NCBI RefSeq assembly: GCF_013347965.1
Contig: NZ_CP048810.1
Span: 4,091,501-4,155,500, forward strand
DNA length: 64,000 bases
From: Pseudomonas bijieensis
GTDB lineage: Bacteria; Pseudomonadota; Gammaproteobacteria; Pseudomonadales; Pseudomonadaceae
Reading direction: 5' to 3'
Shown here: in pieces, positions 53,810-63,160 of the stretch
Position numbering within the stretch: the first letter of the stretch is position 1
Layout of the letters: each line of letters starts with the position of its first letter
Translations under genes and position numbers: made by a program
Notes under the pieces: model-generated
Told to the model about the DNA's origin: nothing
What the model saw: the letters and a program-made list of their open reading frames with translations, nothing else
Databases searched by the model: none

Positions 53810-54904
53810 ATGTCACTACCTGAATCTGCTCCGGTTTCCCCTGCGGAACTGGAGGCCCGGCTACGCCTTCACCGCTTGCCGGAACTGGGACCCAAGCGGT
53901 TCATGACCCTGATGGAGGCCTTCGGCTCGGCGTCCAAGGCCATCAGTGCACCGGCCAGCGCCTGGCGCGCATTGGGCTTGCCGCTGGCCTGCGCCGAGGC
54001 CCGGCGCAGCCCGGATGTGCGTGACGGCGCCGCCCACGCATTGGCCTGGCTAGAGCGCGCGGGCCAGCATTTACTGATGTGGGACCAACCCGACTACCCG
54101 GCGCTGCTGGCGCAAATCAGCGACGCGCCGCCACTGCTGTTCGTCGCTGGCGATTCCACCATTCTGGAAAAACCCCAGCTGGCGATGGTCGGCAGTCGCC
54201 GGGCATCGCGGCCAGGCATGGACACCGCGGCGGCGTTTTCCCGAAGCCTGGCCGGGGCCGGTTTCGTCATCACCAGCGGCCTGGCCCTGGGTATCGATGC
54301 GGCGGCCCATCAGGCGGCGCTGGATGTGGGCGGGCGCACCGTCGGGGTGCTGGGCACCGGCCTGGAAAATTTTTATCCACAGCGCAATCATCGGCTGGCG
54401 GACGCGATGATTGCCCAAGGCAGCGCGGTAGTGTCGGAGTTCCCGTTGGACGCCGCGCCCCATGCCAGCAACTTTCCGCGTCGCAACCGGATCATCAGCG
54501 GTTTGTCCCTGGGTGTGCTGGTGGTCGAGGCCAGTGTCGCCAGCGGCTCGCTGATCACCGCCCGACTGGCGGCGGAACAGGGCCGCGAGGTGTACGCCAT
54601 CCCTGGATCGATCCATCACCCCGGGGCCCGAGGCTGCCATCAGTTGATCCGCGACGGTGCCGCACTGGTGGAAACCGTCGAGCACATCCTCGAAGCGTTG
54701 CGCGGTTGGCAGCAGTTGCCGTTGGCTGCGATGCCTGAGCCGGTGACCCATCCGCTGCTACGCCTGCTGCATGCCGCGCCGCTGAGCAGCGAGGCGTTGG
54801 CCGACGCCAGCGGTTGGGGTTTGCCCAAGGTGCTGGCGGCGCTGACCGAGCTGGAAATGGAAGGACGCGCCACCTGCGACAACGGACGCTGGTTCGCGCG
54901 CTAG
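53810..54904 (+). CDS. dprA: DNA-processing protein DprA
   Basis: 364 residues, AAGGATGA 5 bases before ATG 53810. N-terminal SAM-like helices, then the Rossmann-fold DNA-binding core (AMVGSRRASRPGMDTAAAFS; TSGLALGIDAAAHQAALDVG; VLGTGLENFYPQRNHRLADA; FPRRNRIISGLSLGVLVVEA) and a C-terminal winged helix (AALTELEMEGRATCDNGRWF). It protects incoming single-stranded DNA and loads RecA. Followed 61 bp later by tsaC. Confidence 0.94.
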   Translation: MSLPESAPVSPAELEARLRLHRLPELGPKRFMTLMEAFGSASKAISAPASAWRALGLPLACAEARRSPDVRDGAAHALAWLERAGQHLLMWDQPDYPALLAQISDAPPLLFVAGDSTILEKPQLAMVGSRRASRPGMDTAAAFSRSLAGAGFVITSGLALGIDAAAHQAALDVGGRTVGVLGTGLENFYPQRNHRLADAMIAQGSAVVSEFPLDAAPHASNFPRRNRIISGLSLGVLVVEASVASGSLITARLAAEQGREVYAIPGSIHHPGARGCHQLIRDGAALVETVEHILEALRGWQQLPLAAMPEPVTHPLLRLLHAAPLSSEALADASGWGLPKVLAALTELEMEGRATCDNGRWFAR

Positions 54905-54965
54905 GTTTTATGAGGAAGATCGGTAAACTGCCCACAGCCTTATTTGCGTTGCGGGAGAATCTTTC

Positions 54966-55523
54966 ATGGTCAACAGTTGGCGTGTGCAACAAGCCGCGCG
55001 AGAAATTCGCGCCGGGGCGGTGATTGCCTATCCAACCGAAGCGGTATGGGGCCTGGGCTGCGACCCGTGGAACGAGGAGGCGGTGGAACGCCTGCTGGCG
55101 ATCAAGTCGCGGCTGCCCGACAAGGGGCTGATCCTGGTGGCGGACAACATCCACCAGTTCGACTTTCTGTTCGAAGACTTCCCCGAAACCTGGATGGACC
55201 GCATGGCCAGCACCTGGCCCGGGCCCAATACCTGGCTGGTGCCGCACCAGAACCTGTTGCCGGAATGGATCACCGGGGTGCACGACACCGTCGCGCTGCG
55301 GGTTAGCGACCATCCTACCGTGCGTGATTTGTGCTCACTGGTGGGGCCGTTGGTGTCCACCTCGGCCAACCCGCAAGGACGCCCGGCGGCGCGCACGCGG
55401 ATTCGTGTCGAGCAGTATTTTCGCGGGCAGATCGACCTGGTGTTGGGCGGCAACCTGGGCGGGCGCAAGAACCCCAGCGTGATTCGCGACCTGGCGACCG
55501 GCAAAGTGGTGCGGCCGGACTAG
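54966..55523 (+). CDS. tsaC: L-threonylcarbamoyladenylate synthase (YrdC/TsaC)
   Basis: 185 residues, GGGAGA upstream of ATG 54966. YrdC signature [47 protein letters not shown] and [16 protein letters not shown]. It makes threonylcarbamoyl-AMP from threonine, bicarbonate and ATP, the first step of tRNA t6A37 modification. Position next to dprA is conserved. Confidence 0.94.
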   Translation: MVNSWRVQQAAREIRAGAVIAYPTEAVWGLGCDPWNEEAVERLLAIKSRLPDKGLILVADNIHQFDFLFEDFPETWMDRMASTWPGPNTWLVPHQNLLPEWITGVHDTVALRVSDHPTVRDLCSLVGPLVSTSANPQGRPAARTRIRVEQYFRGQIDLVLGGNLGGRKNPSVIRDLATGKVVRPD

Positions 55524-55562
55524 GCGCGAACACACATCCCCTCTTCGACACAGATCCCATGT

Positions 55563-55650
55563 GTGGGAGCGGGCTTGCTCGCGAAGGCGCCGGCACATCC
55601 AACATTGATGCAAGCTGACCCACCGCTTTCGCGAGCAAGCCCGCTCCCAC
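55563..55650. repeat. REP doublet, class II (GGGCTTGC variant)
   Basis: GTGGGAGCGGGCTTGCTCGC and GCGAGCAAGCCCGCTCCCAC between convergent tsaC and qor. Confidence 0.92.
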
Positions 55651-55697
55651 AAAGGTTTTGTGGTGAACACAGCATTTATGAACACCACAGACCGAGT

Positions 55698-55785
55698 GTG
55701 GGAGCGAGCCTGCTCGCGATGGCGTCAGGTCAGCCAGCATTGATGTTGGCTGATCCACCGCCATCGCGAGCAGGCTCGCTCCCAC
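55698..55785. repeat. REP doublet, class II (GAGCC variant)
   Basis: GTGGGAGCGAGCCTGCTCGC and GCGAGCAGGCTCGCTCCCAC, 48 bp after the previous doublet; the two variants stand side by side. Confidence 0.92.
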
Positions 55786-55813
55786 AGGTTTTTCAATCCA
55801 GGATCACCGAATT

Positions 55814-56791
55814 TCAGGGCAGGAGAATGGTCGACCCGGTCGTGCGCCGCGCCGACAACTCGGTATGAGCCTTGGCCGCTTCCGCCAGTGGATAACGCTG
55901 GTTGATGTCCACCGTGATCTTGCCGCTATTGATCATCCCGAACAGCTCATCGGCCATGCGTTGCAGGTTTTCGGCGTTGTTGGCGTAAGTCGCCAGGGTC
56001 GGGCGGGTGACGTACAGCGAGCCCTTGGCCGAGAGAATCCCCAGGTTCACCCCTTCCACCGCACCCGATGCATTGCCGAAGCTGACCACCAGGCCACGGG
56101 GGGCGACGCTGTCCAGGGAGGTCAGCCAGGTGTCCTTGCCCACTCCGTCGTACACCACGGGCACTTTCTTGCCGTCAGTCAGCTCCAGCACCCGCTGTGC
56201 GACGTTTTCCTTGCTGTAGTCAATGGTTTCCCAGGCGCCATGGGCTTTGGCGATGGCGGCTTTTTCCGGCGAGCTGACGGTGCCGATCAGCTTCACGCCC
56301 AGGGCCTTGGCCCACTGGCAGGCCAAGGAACCCACGCCACCGGCAGCGGCGTGGAACAGGATGGTTTCGCCGCCCTGGAGTTCATAGGTCTGGCGCAACA
56401 GGTATTGCACGGTCAGGCCCTTGAGCATCACGCCAGCGGCCTGTTCGAAACTGATGGATTCGGGCAGGTGCACCAGGTTGGCCTCGGGCAACACATGCAC
56501 CTCGCTGTAGGCCCCCAGTGGGCCGCTGCCGTACGCCACCCGGTCGCCGACCTTGAACCGCGTGACATCTGAACCGACCGCCTCGACCACCCCCGCGCCC
56601 TCGGCACCCAGGCCCGACGGCAACGCTGGCGGCGGATAAAGACCGCTGCGGTAGTAGGTGTCGATGAAATTCAGGCCGATCGCCTTGTTGCTGACGCGCA
56701 CCTGCTGCGGGCCCGGCTCGGCAGGCTGGTAGCCGACGTACTCGAGCACTTCGGGACCGCCGTGGGAACTGAACTGGATACGTTTGGCCAT
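55814..56791 (-). CDS. qor: NADPH:quinone reductase (zeta-crystallin-like)
   Basis: 325 residues from ATG 56791, which has GGAG at 9 bases; the GTG at 56797 is too close to it. Medium-chain dehydrogenase/reductase of the zinc-free type: GLNFIDTYYRSGLYPP, LGAEGAGVVEAVGSDV, MLKGLTVQYLLRQTYELQGG, ILFHAAAGGVGSLACQWAKA and GTVSSPEKAAIAKAHGAW. It transfers one electron or hydride from NADPH to quinones. Divergent from hemF. Confidence 0.93.
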   Translation of the reverse strand: MAKRIQFSSHGGPEVLEYVGYQPAEPGPQQVRVSNKAIGLNFIDTYYRSGLYPPPALPSGLGAEGAGVVEAVGSDVTRFKVGDRVAYGSGPLGAYSEVHVLPEANLVHLPESISFEQAAGVMLKGLTVQYLLRQTYELQGGETILFHAAAGGVGSLACQWAKALGVKLIGTVSSPEKAAIAKAHGAWETIDYSKENVAQRVLELTDGKKVPVVYDGVGKDTWLTSLDSVAPRGLVVSFGNASGAVEGVNLGILSAKGSLYVTRPTLATYANNAENLQRMADELFGMINSGKITVDINQRYPLAEAAKAHTELSARRTTGSTILLP

Positions 56792-56931
56792 CTTCACTTT
56801 CTCCTTGTCGCGGGACTTTTAACCAAGCCTTCTATCGGACTCCTAAGCTTGACCGTCGTCAACTGTGGTGTCGGCAAGTGCGGTGGTATCCTGTGCGCCC
56901 ATTTGCCACCGGCCCGCTATACGCCGCGTAG

Positions 56932-57870
<939 letters not shown>

Positions 57871-57883
57871 ACGAGGATTATCC

Positions 57884-58705
57884 ATGGACCGCTACGTTGT
57901 AATGGGTAACCCGATCGGCCACAGCAAGTCGCCGTTGATCCATCGCCTGTTTGCCGAGCAGACCGGACAAACCCTGGACTACAGCACGCTGCTGGCGCCC
58001 CTGGAGGATTTCGTCGGCTGCGCCCGGGAATTTTTCCGCGAAGGTCGTGGGGCAAATGTCACGGTGCCGTTCAAGGAGGACGCCTTCCGCCTGGCCGACA
58101 GCCTGACCGAACGCGCCCAGCGGGCCGGGGCGGTCAATACGTTGAGCAAACTGGCTGACGGTCGCCTGCTGGGGGACAACACCGACGGCGCCGGGCTGGT
58201 CCGGGACCTGACCGTCAACGCCGGCTTCAGCCTCAAGGGCAAGCGCATCCTGTTGCTGGGCGCCGGCGGTGCGGTGCGTGGCGCCCTGGAACCCGTGCTG
58301 GCCGAAGCGCCGGCCTCGGTGATCATCGCCAACCGCACGCTGGAAAAAGCCGAATTGCTGGCCGAGTTGTTCGCCGATCTGGGCCCGGTCTCGGCCAGTG
58401 GCTTCGATTGGCTGCAAGAGCCGGTGGACCTGATCATCAATGCCACCTCCGCAAGCCTGTCGGGGGACGTGCCGCCGATTGCCACAAGCTTGATCGAGCC
58501 GGGCAAGACGGTTTGCTACGACATGATGTATGGCAAGGAACCGACCTCATTCTGCCGTTGGGCCAGCGAACACGGTGCGGCGGTGGCGATGGATGGCCTG
58601 GGCATGTTGGCCGAACAGGCGGGCGAAGCCTTCTACCTGTGGCGCGGGGTTCGCCCGGACACTGCGCCGGTGCTGGCCGAGTTGCGCCGCCAACTGGCGC
58701 AGTGA
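57884..58705 (+). CDS. aroE: Shikimate dehydrogenase (NADP+)
   Basis: 273 residues, GAGGAT before ATG 57884. [33 protein letters not shown] (substrate Lys), [40 protein letters not shown] (NADP loop) and [16 protein letters not shown] are diagnostic. Reduces 3-dehydroshikimate in aromatic amino-acid synthesis. The stop codon lies in the first unit of a 7-bp tandem repeat. Confidence 0.97.
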   Translation: MDRYVVMGNPIGHSKSPLIHRLFAEQTGQTLDYSTLLAPLEDFVGCAREFFREGRGANVTVPFKEDAFRLADSLTERAQRAGAVNTLSKLADGRLLGDNTDGAGLVRDLTVNAGFSLKGKRILLLGAGGAVRGALEPVLAEAPASVIIANRTLEKAELLAELFADLGPVSASGFDWLQEPVDLIINATSASLSGDVPPIATSLIEPGKTVCYDMMYGKEPTSFCRWASEHGAAVAMDGLGMLAEQAGEAFYLWRGVRPDTAPVLAELRRQLAQ

Positions 58706-58736
58706 ACTGTGAACTGTGAACTGTGAACTGTGAACT
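58702..58736. repeat. Five tandem copies of GTGAACT at the aroE stop codon
   Basis: Exact 7-bp units from 58702 to 58736; the aroE TGA (58703-58705) is within unit 1, so copy-number change cannot alter the protein. The array runs directly into a class I REP element. Confidence 0.95.
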
Positions 58737-58845
58737 GTGGCGAGGGAGCTTGCTCCCGCTCGGGTGCGAAGCGCCCGCAAAACTGACCACACGGTACTAA
58801 AGTCTAGGGCTGCTTCGCAGCCCAGCGAGCAAGCTCCCTCGCCAC
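58737..58845. repeat. REP doublet, class I
   Basis: GTGGCGAGGGAGCTTGCTCC and GAGCAAGCTCCCTCGCCAC with inner GGGTGCGAAGCGCCC and GGGCTGCTTCGCAGCCC hairpins, between convergent aroE and the SulP gene. Confidence 0.92.
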
Positions 58846-58866
58846 AGGGTATGCCTACCTTAAGCC

Positions 58867-60435
58867 CTAGTCTTCGAAATGAATCGGGCACTTCTGCGCC
58901 CCCTCCAACTTCAGCAACTCCTCCACCACCTGGGGCCGGGCCATGCGCAAGGTCAGGCTACGCCCTTGGCTAAGCAGGCGCCGGGCTTCCTGATGGAGCA
59001 TTTCCACCCCGGAATAATCGATGAAGTTGATCTGCTGGGCATCGATGACCACCCGCTGCGCCTGCAACCGTTGCAGGCGCGCTTGCAGGTAATGGCTGGC
59101 CCCGAAAAAGATCGAGCCGCCGACCCGCAGGATCTCCGCTTCCCCTTCGCGAAAATGCTGCACTCGCGGCTGCGAGGTGCGCTTGAGGTAAAAGAACAGC
59201 GAGGCCAACACACCGGCATAGATGGCGGTTTGCAGCTCCAGCAGCAACGTGGCCAGGCAGGTCAGGCTCATCACCACGAATTCGGCACGGCTGACCCGGT
59301 ACAACGCGCGGAGGCCGCGATGGTCCACCAGCCCCCAGGCGATCAACAGAATGCTGCCGGCCATGGCTGGAATCGGGATGTGCGCGATCAGATTCGCCCC
59401 GGCGACCGCAAACAACGCCACCCACAAGGCCGAGAACACCCCGGCCAACGGCGAGCAGGCCCCGGCTTCATAGCTGAGGCCGGAACGGGTAAAGGAACCG
59501 GCTGACAATGACCCGGAGAAAAATCCGCCAACGATGTTGGAAAGCCCCTGCGCCCTCACCTCCTGATTCGCATCGAGCAACTGCCCGGAACGCACCGACA
59601 ACGAGCGGGCGATGGACAGACTGGTGACCAACCCGAGCATGCCCACCGCGACCGCACCGGGCAGCAGGCGCAGGATCAACTCCAGGTCCAGCGGCAGCGG
59701 CGTGAAAGGTGGCAGGCGCCCGGCAAAGGCACTGACCAGCGCCACATGCCCGAACATCGCCGGCCACAGCCAGACCACCAGGCTGCTGATGACCAAGGTT
59801 ATCAACAGGCTCGGCCAACGTGGCAGCAAACGCTTGAGCACCACGCCCAGCACCAAAGTGCCGATTCCCAGCAGCAACGACGGCTTATCCACAGCCTCGA
59901 TGTGGCTGAGCAACATCAGCAGGCCTTTCAACGCCGTGGCTTCGTTCGGCAGGTCGAGACCCAGCAGGTTCGGCAACTGCCCCAGCGCAATCACCACCGC
60001 CGCCCCCAGGGTGAACCCCAGCACCACCGAGTGGGAGACGAAATTCACCAGCGCGCCGAACCGCAACAACCCCAGCAGCCACTGGAAAATACCGGCCAAC
60101 ACTGTCAGCAACAGGATCAAGGTCACGTAGTCATCAGTGGCGGGCACGGCCAGAGGGCTGACGCTGGCATACAGGACGATGGAAATCGCCGCCGTAGGAC
60201 CGCAGATCAGGTGCCAGGACGAGCCCCACAAGCAAGCGATCAACACCGGGACAATCGCCGCGTACAAGCCGTATTCAGGTGGCAAACCGGCAATCAGGGC
60301 GTAGGCGATGGATTGCGGCAACGCGAGAATCGCGCCGCTGAGGCCAACGATCAGGTCACGGCCGACACTGGCACGGGTCTGCCGGGGCAGCCAGTTCAGG
60401 AAAGGCAAGAGTGAACGGCGCGTGGGGATTGCCAT
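58867..60435 (-). CDS. SulP-family anion transporter
   Basis: 522 residues: about 11 transmembrane helices (residues ~20-420; SIAYALIAGLPPEYGLYAAI is the SulP signature; LSVRSGQLLDANQEVRAQGL, then NIVGGFFSGSLSAGSFTRSG), followed by a cytoplasmic STAS domain (~430-515, VVIDAQQINFIDYSGVEMLH). SulP proteins move sulfate, bicarbonate or other anions. Same strand as choX and betC but separated by 159 bp including a REP doublet, so co-transcription is uncertain. A link to the sulfate freed by BetC is inferred from position. Confidence 0.9.
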   Translation of the reverse strand: MAIPTRRSLLPFLNWLPRQTRASVGRDLIVGLSGAILALPQSIAYALIAGLPPEYGLYAAIVPVLIACLWGSSWHLICGPTAAISIVLYASVSPLAVPATDDYVTLILLLTVLAGIFQWLLGLLRFGALVNFVSHSVVLGFTLGAAVVIALGQLPNLLGLDLPNEATALKGLLMLLSHIEAVDKPSLLLGIGTLVLGVVLKRLLPRWPSLLITLVISSLVVWLWPAMFGHVALVSAFAGRLPPFTPLPLDLELILRLLPGAVAVGMLGLVTSLSIARSLSVRSGQLLDANQEVRAQGLSNIVGGFFSGSLSAGSFTRSGLSYEAGACSPLAGVFSALWVALFAVAGANLIAHIPIPAMAGSILLIAWGLVDHRGLRALYRVSRAEFVVMSLTCLATLLLELQTAIYAGVLASLFFYLKRTSQPRVQHFREGEAEILRVGGSIFFGASHYLQARLQRLQAQRVVIDAQQINFIDYSGVEMLHQEARRLLSQGRSLTLRMARPQVVEELLKLEGAQKCPIHFED

Positions 60436-60482
60436 GGAGCCTCAAGGATGGGGTTTGGCGCAAGAGTATCAGGTGAACCAAT

Positions 60483-60573
60483 GTGGCGAGGGAGCTTGCT
60501 CCCGCTCGGTCGCGCAGCGGCCGCAAAAATTGGGACCGCTGCGCAGTTCAGCGGGAGCAAGCTCCCTCGCCAC
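60483..60573. repeat. REP doublet, class I, between choX and the SulP gene
   Basis: GTGGCGAGGGAGCTTGCTCC ... GGAGCAAGCTCCCTCGCCAC, with inner CGCGCAGCGG / CCGCTGCGCAG. Confidence 0.92.
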
Positions 60574-60594
60574 AAAAGCGGCTCGCGATTATGC

Positions 60595-61515
60595 CTAGAG
60601 CTTGGCCTTCACCGCCGCCAACGCATCCTTGCCGTCCACCGTCTTCACGCCGTCCAGCCACTTATCCAGCACCGCCGGATTCGCCTTGATCCAGGCCTTG
60701 GCCGCATCGGCGTTGCTGACTTTGTTGTTCACCACCTCGGACATGATGCTGTTTTCCATTTCCTGGGTGAAGCTCAGGTTGGTCAACAGCTTGCCAACGT
60801 TCGGACAGGCCTGTGCATAACCCTTGCGGGTCAAGGTATAGACGCTGCCGGTGTCGCCGAAGTACTTCTCGCCACCCTTGAGGTAGTGCATTTTCAGTTG
60901 CACGTTCATCGGGTGCGGGGTCCAGCCGAGGAAGGTCACGAACTTCTGTTTCTTCACGGCCCGAGAAACTTCCGCCAGCATCGCCTGTTCGCTGGATTCC
61001 ACCAGTTTCCACTCGCCCATGCCGAAGTCATTGGTCTTGATGATTTCTTTCAGGGAGAGGTTGGCCGGGGCGCCGGAACCGATGCCGTAGATCTTCTTCT
61101 CGAACTTGTCGGCAAATTTGTTCAGGTCGGCAAAGTTATGCACACCCGCGTCCCAGACATAGTCCGGTACCGCCAGGGTGAATTCCGTACCGTCCAGGTT
61201 CTTGGCCAATTGCGTGACATCGCCGGTGGCGACGAACTTGTCGTAGAAACCCTGCTGCGCCGGCATCCAGTTACCCAGGAACACATCCACCTGGCCGTCC
61301 TTGAGGCCACCGAAGGTGATGGGCACCGCAAGGGTGTCGACCTTGGCCTTGTAGCCCATCCCGTCCAGCAGGAAACCGGTGATCGCATTGGTCGCGGCGA
61401 TGTCGCTCCAGCCCGGGTCGGCCATCTTCACGGTTTCGCAGCTTTGCTCGGCCCACGCCGAAGCACTGCTCAACGCCAACAGCCCGGCGGTCAGTACTGT
61501 GGATAACTTTTGCAT
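60595..61515 (-). CDS. choX: Choline ABC transporter substrate-binding protein
   Basis: 306 residues, AAGGGG upstream of ATG 61515. Signal peptide (VLTAGLLALSSASAWA). The mature protein is an OpuAC/ProX-type quaternary-amine binder: CETVKMADPGWSDIAATNAI, VFLGNWMPAQQGF, and FVTFLGWTPHPMNVQLKMHY, where aromatic residues form the choline cage. It follows betC by 16 bp and captures choline for glycine betaine synthesis; permease and ATPase are not in the window. Confidence 0.92.
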   Translation of the reverse strand: MQKLSTVLTAGLLALSSASAWAEQSCETVKMADPGWSDIAATNAITGFLLDGMGYKAKVDTLAVPITFGGLKDGQVDVFLGNWMPAQQGFYDKFVATGDVTQLAKNLDGTEFTLAVPDYVWDAGVHNFADLNKFADKFEKKIYGIGSGAPANLSLKEIIKTNDFGMGEWKLVESSEQAMLAEVSRAVKKQKFVTFLGWTPHPMNVQLKMHYLKGGEKYFGDTGSVYTLTRKGYAQACPNVGKLLTNLSFTQEMENSIMSEVVNNKVSNADAAKAWIKANPAVLDKWLDGVKTVDGKDALAAVKAKL

Positions 61516-61531
61516 GTGTTTGCCCCTTACG

Positions 61532-63046
61532 TTATTGGTTTTGGCAGGGTTGTGGATAACGGGCCTTGCGCTCCAGATCGTCGAGGTCGATGTGGTTACG
61601 CATGTACTGCTGGCTGGCGTCCACCAGCGGCTGGTGGTCCCAGCTCTTGAGTTTGCCCAGGGTCAGCGCCTGGGCGACGAAACGGCGGCGTCGCTGGCTG
61701 GCGAGCACCTGTTGGTGAATCGTCGGAATGTCCCATTTGGCGCGCGCCTCGGCGAGAAAATCGGCGAACACGGATTGATGCTCGGGGGATTGGCTGAGAT
61801 TTTCCAGTTCCTTCGGGTCGTTGCGCACGTCGAACAGCAGGCATGGGTCATCTTCGCTGTAGATGAATTTCCACGGGCCGCGGCGGATCATCATCAATGG
61901 GCCGATGGTGCCTTCGGCCATGTATTCACCGAAGACTTCGTCATGCCCGCCCTGCCCTTGCAGATGCGGCACCAGTGAGCGGCCATCCAGCGGCAAGCCC
62001 GGCTCCAGCGTGCCGCCGGCCAGCTCCACCAGGGTCGGCAGCAAGTCGGCGGTGGACACGGCTGCGCTCACCCGGCCGCTGGCGAACTGCCCCGGCGCAC
62101 TGATCAGCAACGGTACGCGGGCAGCCATTTCGAACCAGTGCATTTTGTACCAGAGGCCCTTTTCGCCGAGCATGTCCCCATGATCGCCGGAGAACACGAT
62201 GATGGTGTCGTCCAGCAAACCGGTGTCTTCCAGGGTTTGCAGGAGTTTGCCGACGTTGCTGTCGATGTAGTTGCAGGCGCCGAAGTAGGCACGACGGGCA
62301 TCACGAATCTTATCCACAGGCAGTGGCTTGTCCCACAGGTCATAGACCTTCAGCAGTCGCTGGGAATGTGGATCGAGTTCTGTTTGCGCCGGGGTCTGCG
62401 GCAAAGGGATGTCGTTGTCGTCATACAAATCCCAGAACGCCTTGGGAATCGTGTACGGGTCGTGTGGGTGGGTCATCGATACGGTGAGGCAAAACGGCTG
62501 GTCACCGTCCTCGCGGATGTGGTCGAACAGGTACTGCTGGGCCTTGAACACCACTTCTTCATCGAAATCCAGCTGGTTGGTGCGCACGCACGGCCCGGCC
62601 TGCAACACCGACGACATGTTGTGGTACCAACTCGGCCGCACATCCGGCTCGTCCCAGTTCACCGCCCAGCCGTAGTCGGCCGGGTAAATGTCACTGGTCA
62701 AGCGCTCTTCGTAGCCGTGCAACTGGTCCGGCCCGCAAAAGTGCATCTTGCCGGACAGCGCCGTGCGATAGCCAAGGCGCCGCAGGTAATGGGCGTAGGT
62801 CGGCACGTCCGCCGGGAAATCCGCCGCGTTGTCGTACGCACCGATCTTGCTCGGCAATTGGCCGCTCACCAGGGTAAAACGCGACGGGGCGCACAGCGGG
62901 CTGTTGCAATAGGCAGCATCGAACACCACGCCCTCGGCGGCCAGACGCGACAGGTTGGGCAGCTTGATCGGCGAAGGACCGTAGATCGGCAACATTGGCG
63001 CGGCCATTTGATCGGCCATGATGAAAAGAATGTTCTTGCGCTTCAT
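61532..63046 (-). CDS. betC: Choline sulfatase
   Basis: 504 residues from ATG 63046 (ATG 63064 is an in-frame alternative). Type I sulfatase with the formylglycine signature CAPSR at residues 52-56 (CNSPLCAPSRFTLVSGQLPS), metal site NILFIMADQMAAPMLPIYG, and IVFSGDHGDMLGEKGLWYKM. The C-terminal choline-sulfatase tail (IDLDDLERKARYP) is present. It hydrolyses choline-O-sulfate to choline and sulfate in the cytoplasm. Forms an operon with choX and is divergent from a LysR gene. Confidence 0.95.
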   Translation of the reverse strand: MKRKNILFIMADQMAAPMLPIYGPSPIKLPNLSRLAAEGVVFDAAYCNSPLCAPSRFTLVSGQLPSKIGAYDNAADFPADVPTYAHYLRRLGYRTALSGKMHFCGPDQLHGYEERLTSDIYPADYGWAVNWDEPDVRPSWYHNMSSVLQAGPCVRTNQLDFDEEVVFKAQQYLFDHIREDGDQPFCLTVSMTHPHDPYTIPKAFWDLYDDNDIPLPQTPAQTELDPHSQRLLKVYDLWDKPLPVDKIRDARRAYFGACNYIDSNVGKLLQTLEDTGLLDDTIIVFSGDHGDMLGEKGLWYKMHWFEMAARVPLLISAPGQFASGRVSAAVSTADLLPTLVELAGGTLEPGLPLDGRSLVPHLQGQGGHDEVFGEYMAEGTIGPLMMIRRGPWKFIYSEDDPCLLFDVRNDPKELENLSQSPEHQSVFADFLAEARAKWDIPTIHQQVLASQRRRRFVAQALTLGKLKSWDHQPLVDASQQYMRNHIDLDDLERKARYPQPCQNQ

Positions 63047-63160
63047 GTATTCGCGGCATTCCATAGTAGGCAGTTATGCGACATTGCTGCGATTGAGCAT
63101 GTAGCCCCCGGGTTTTGGGGTAAAGCCCATACAGGATAATGACTAGGATAAGCACAGCTT

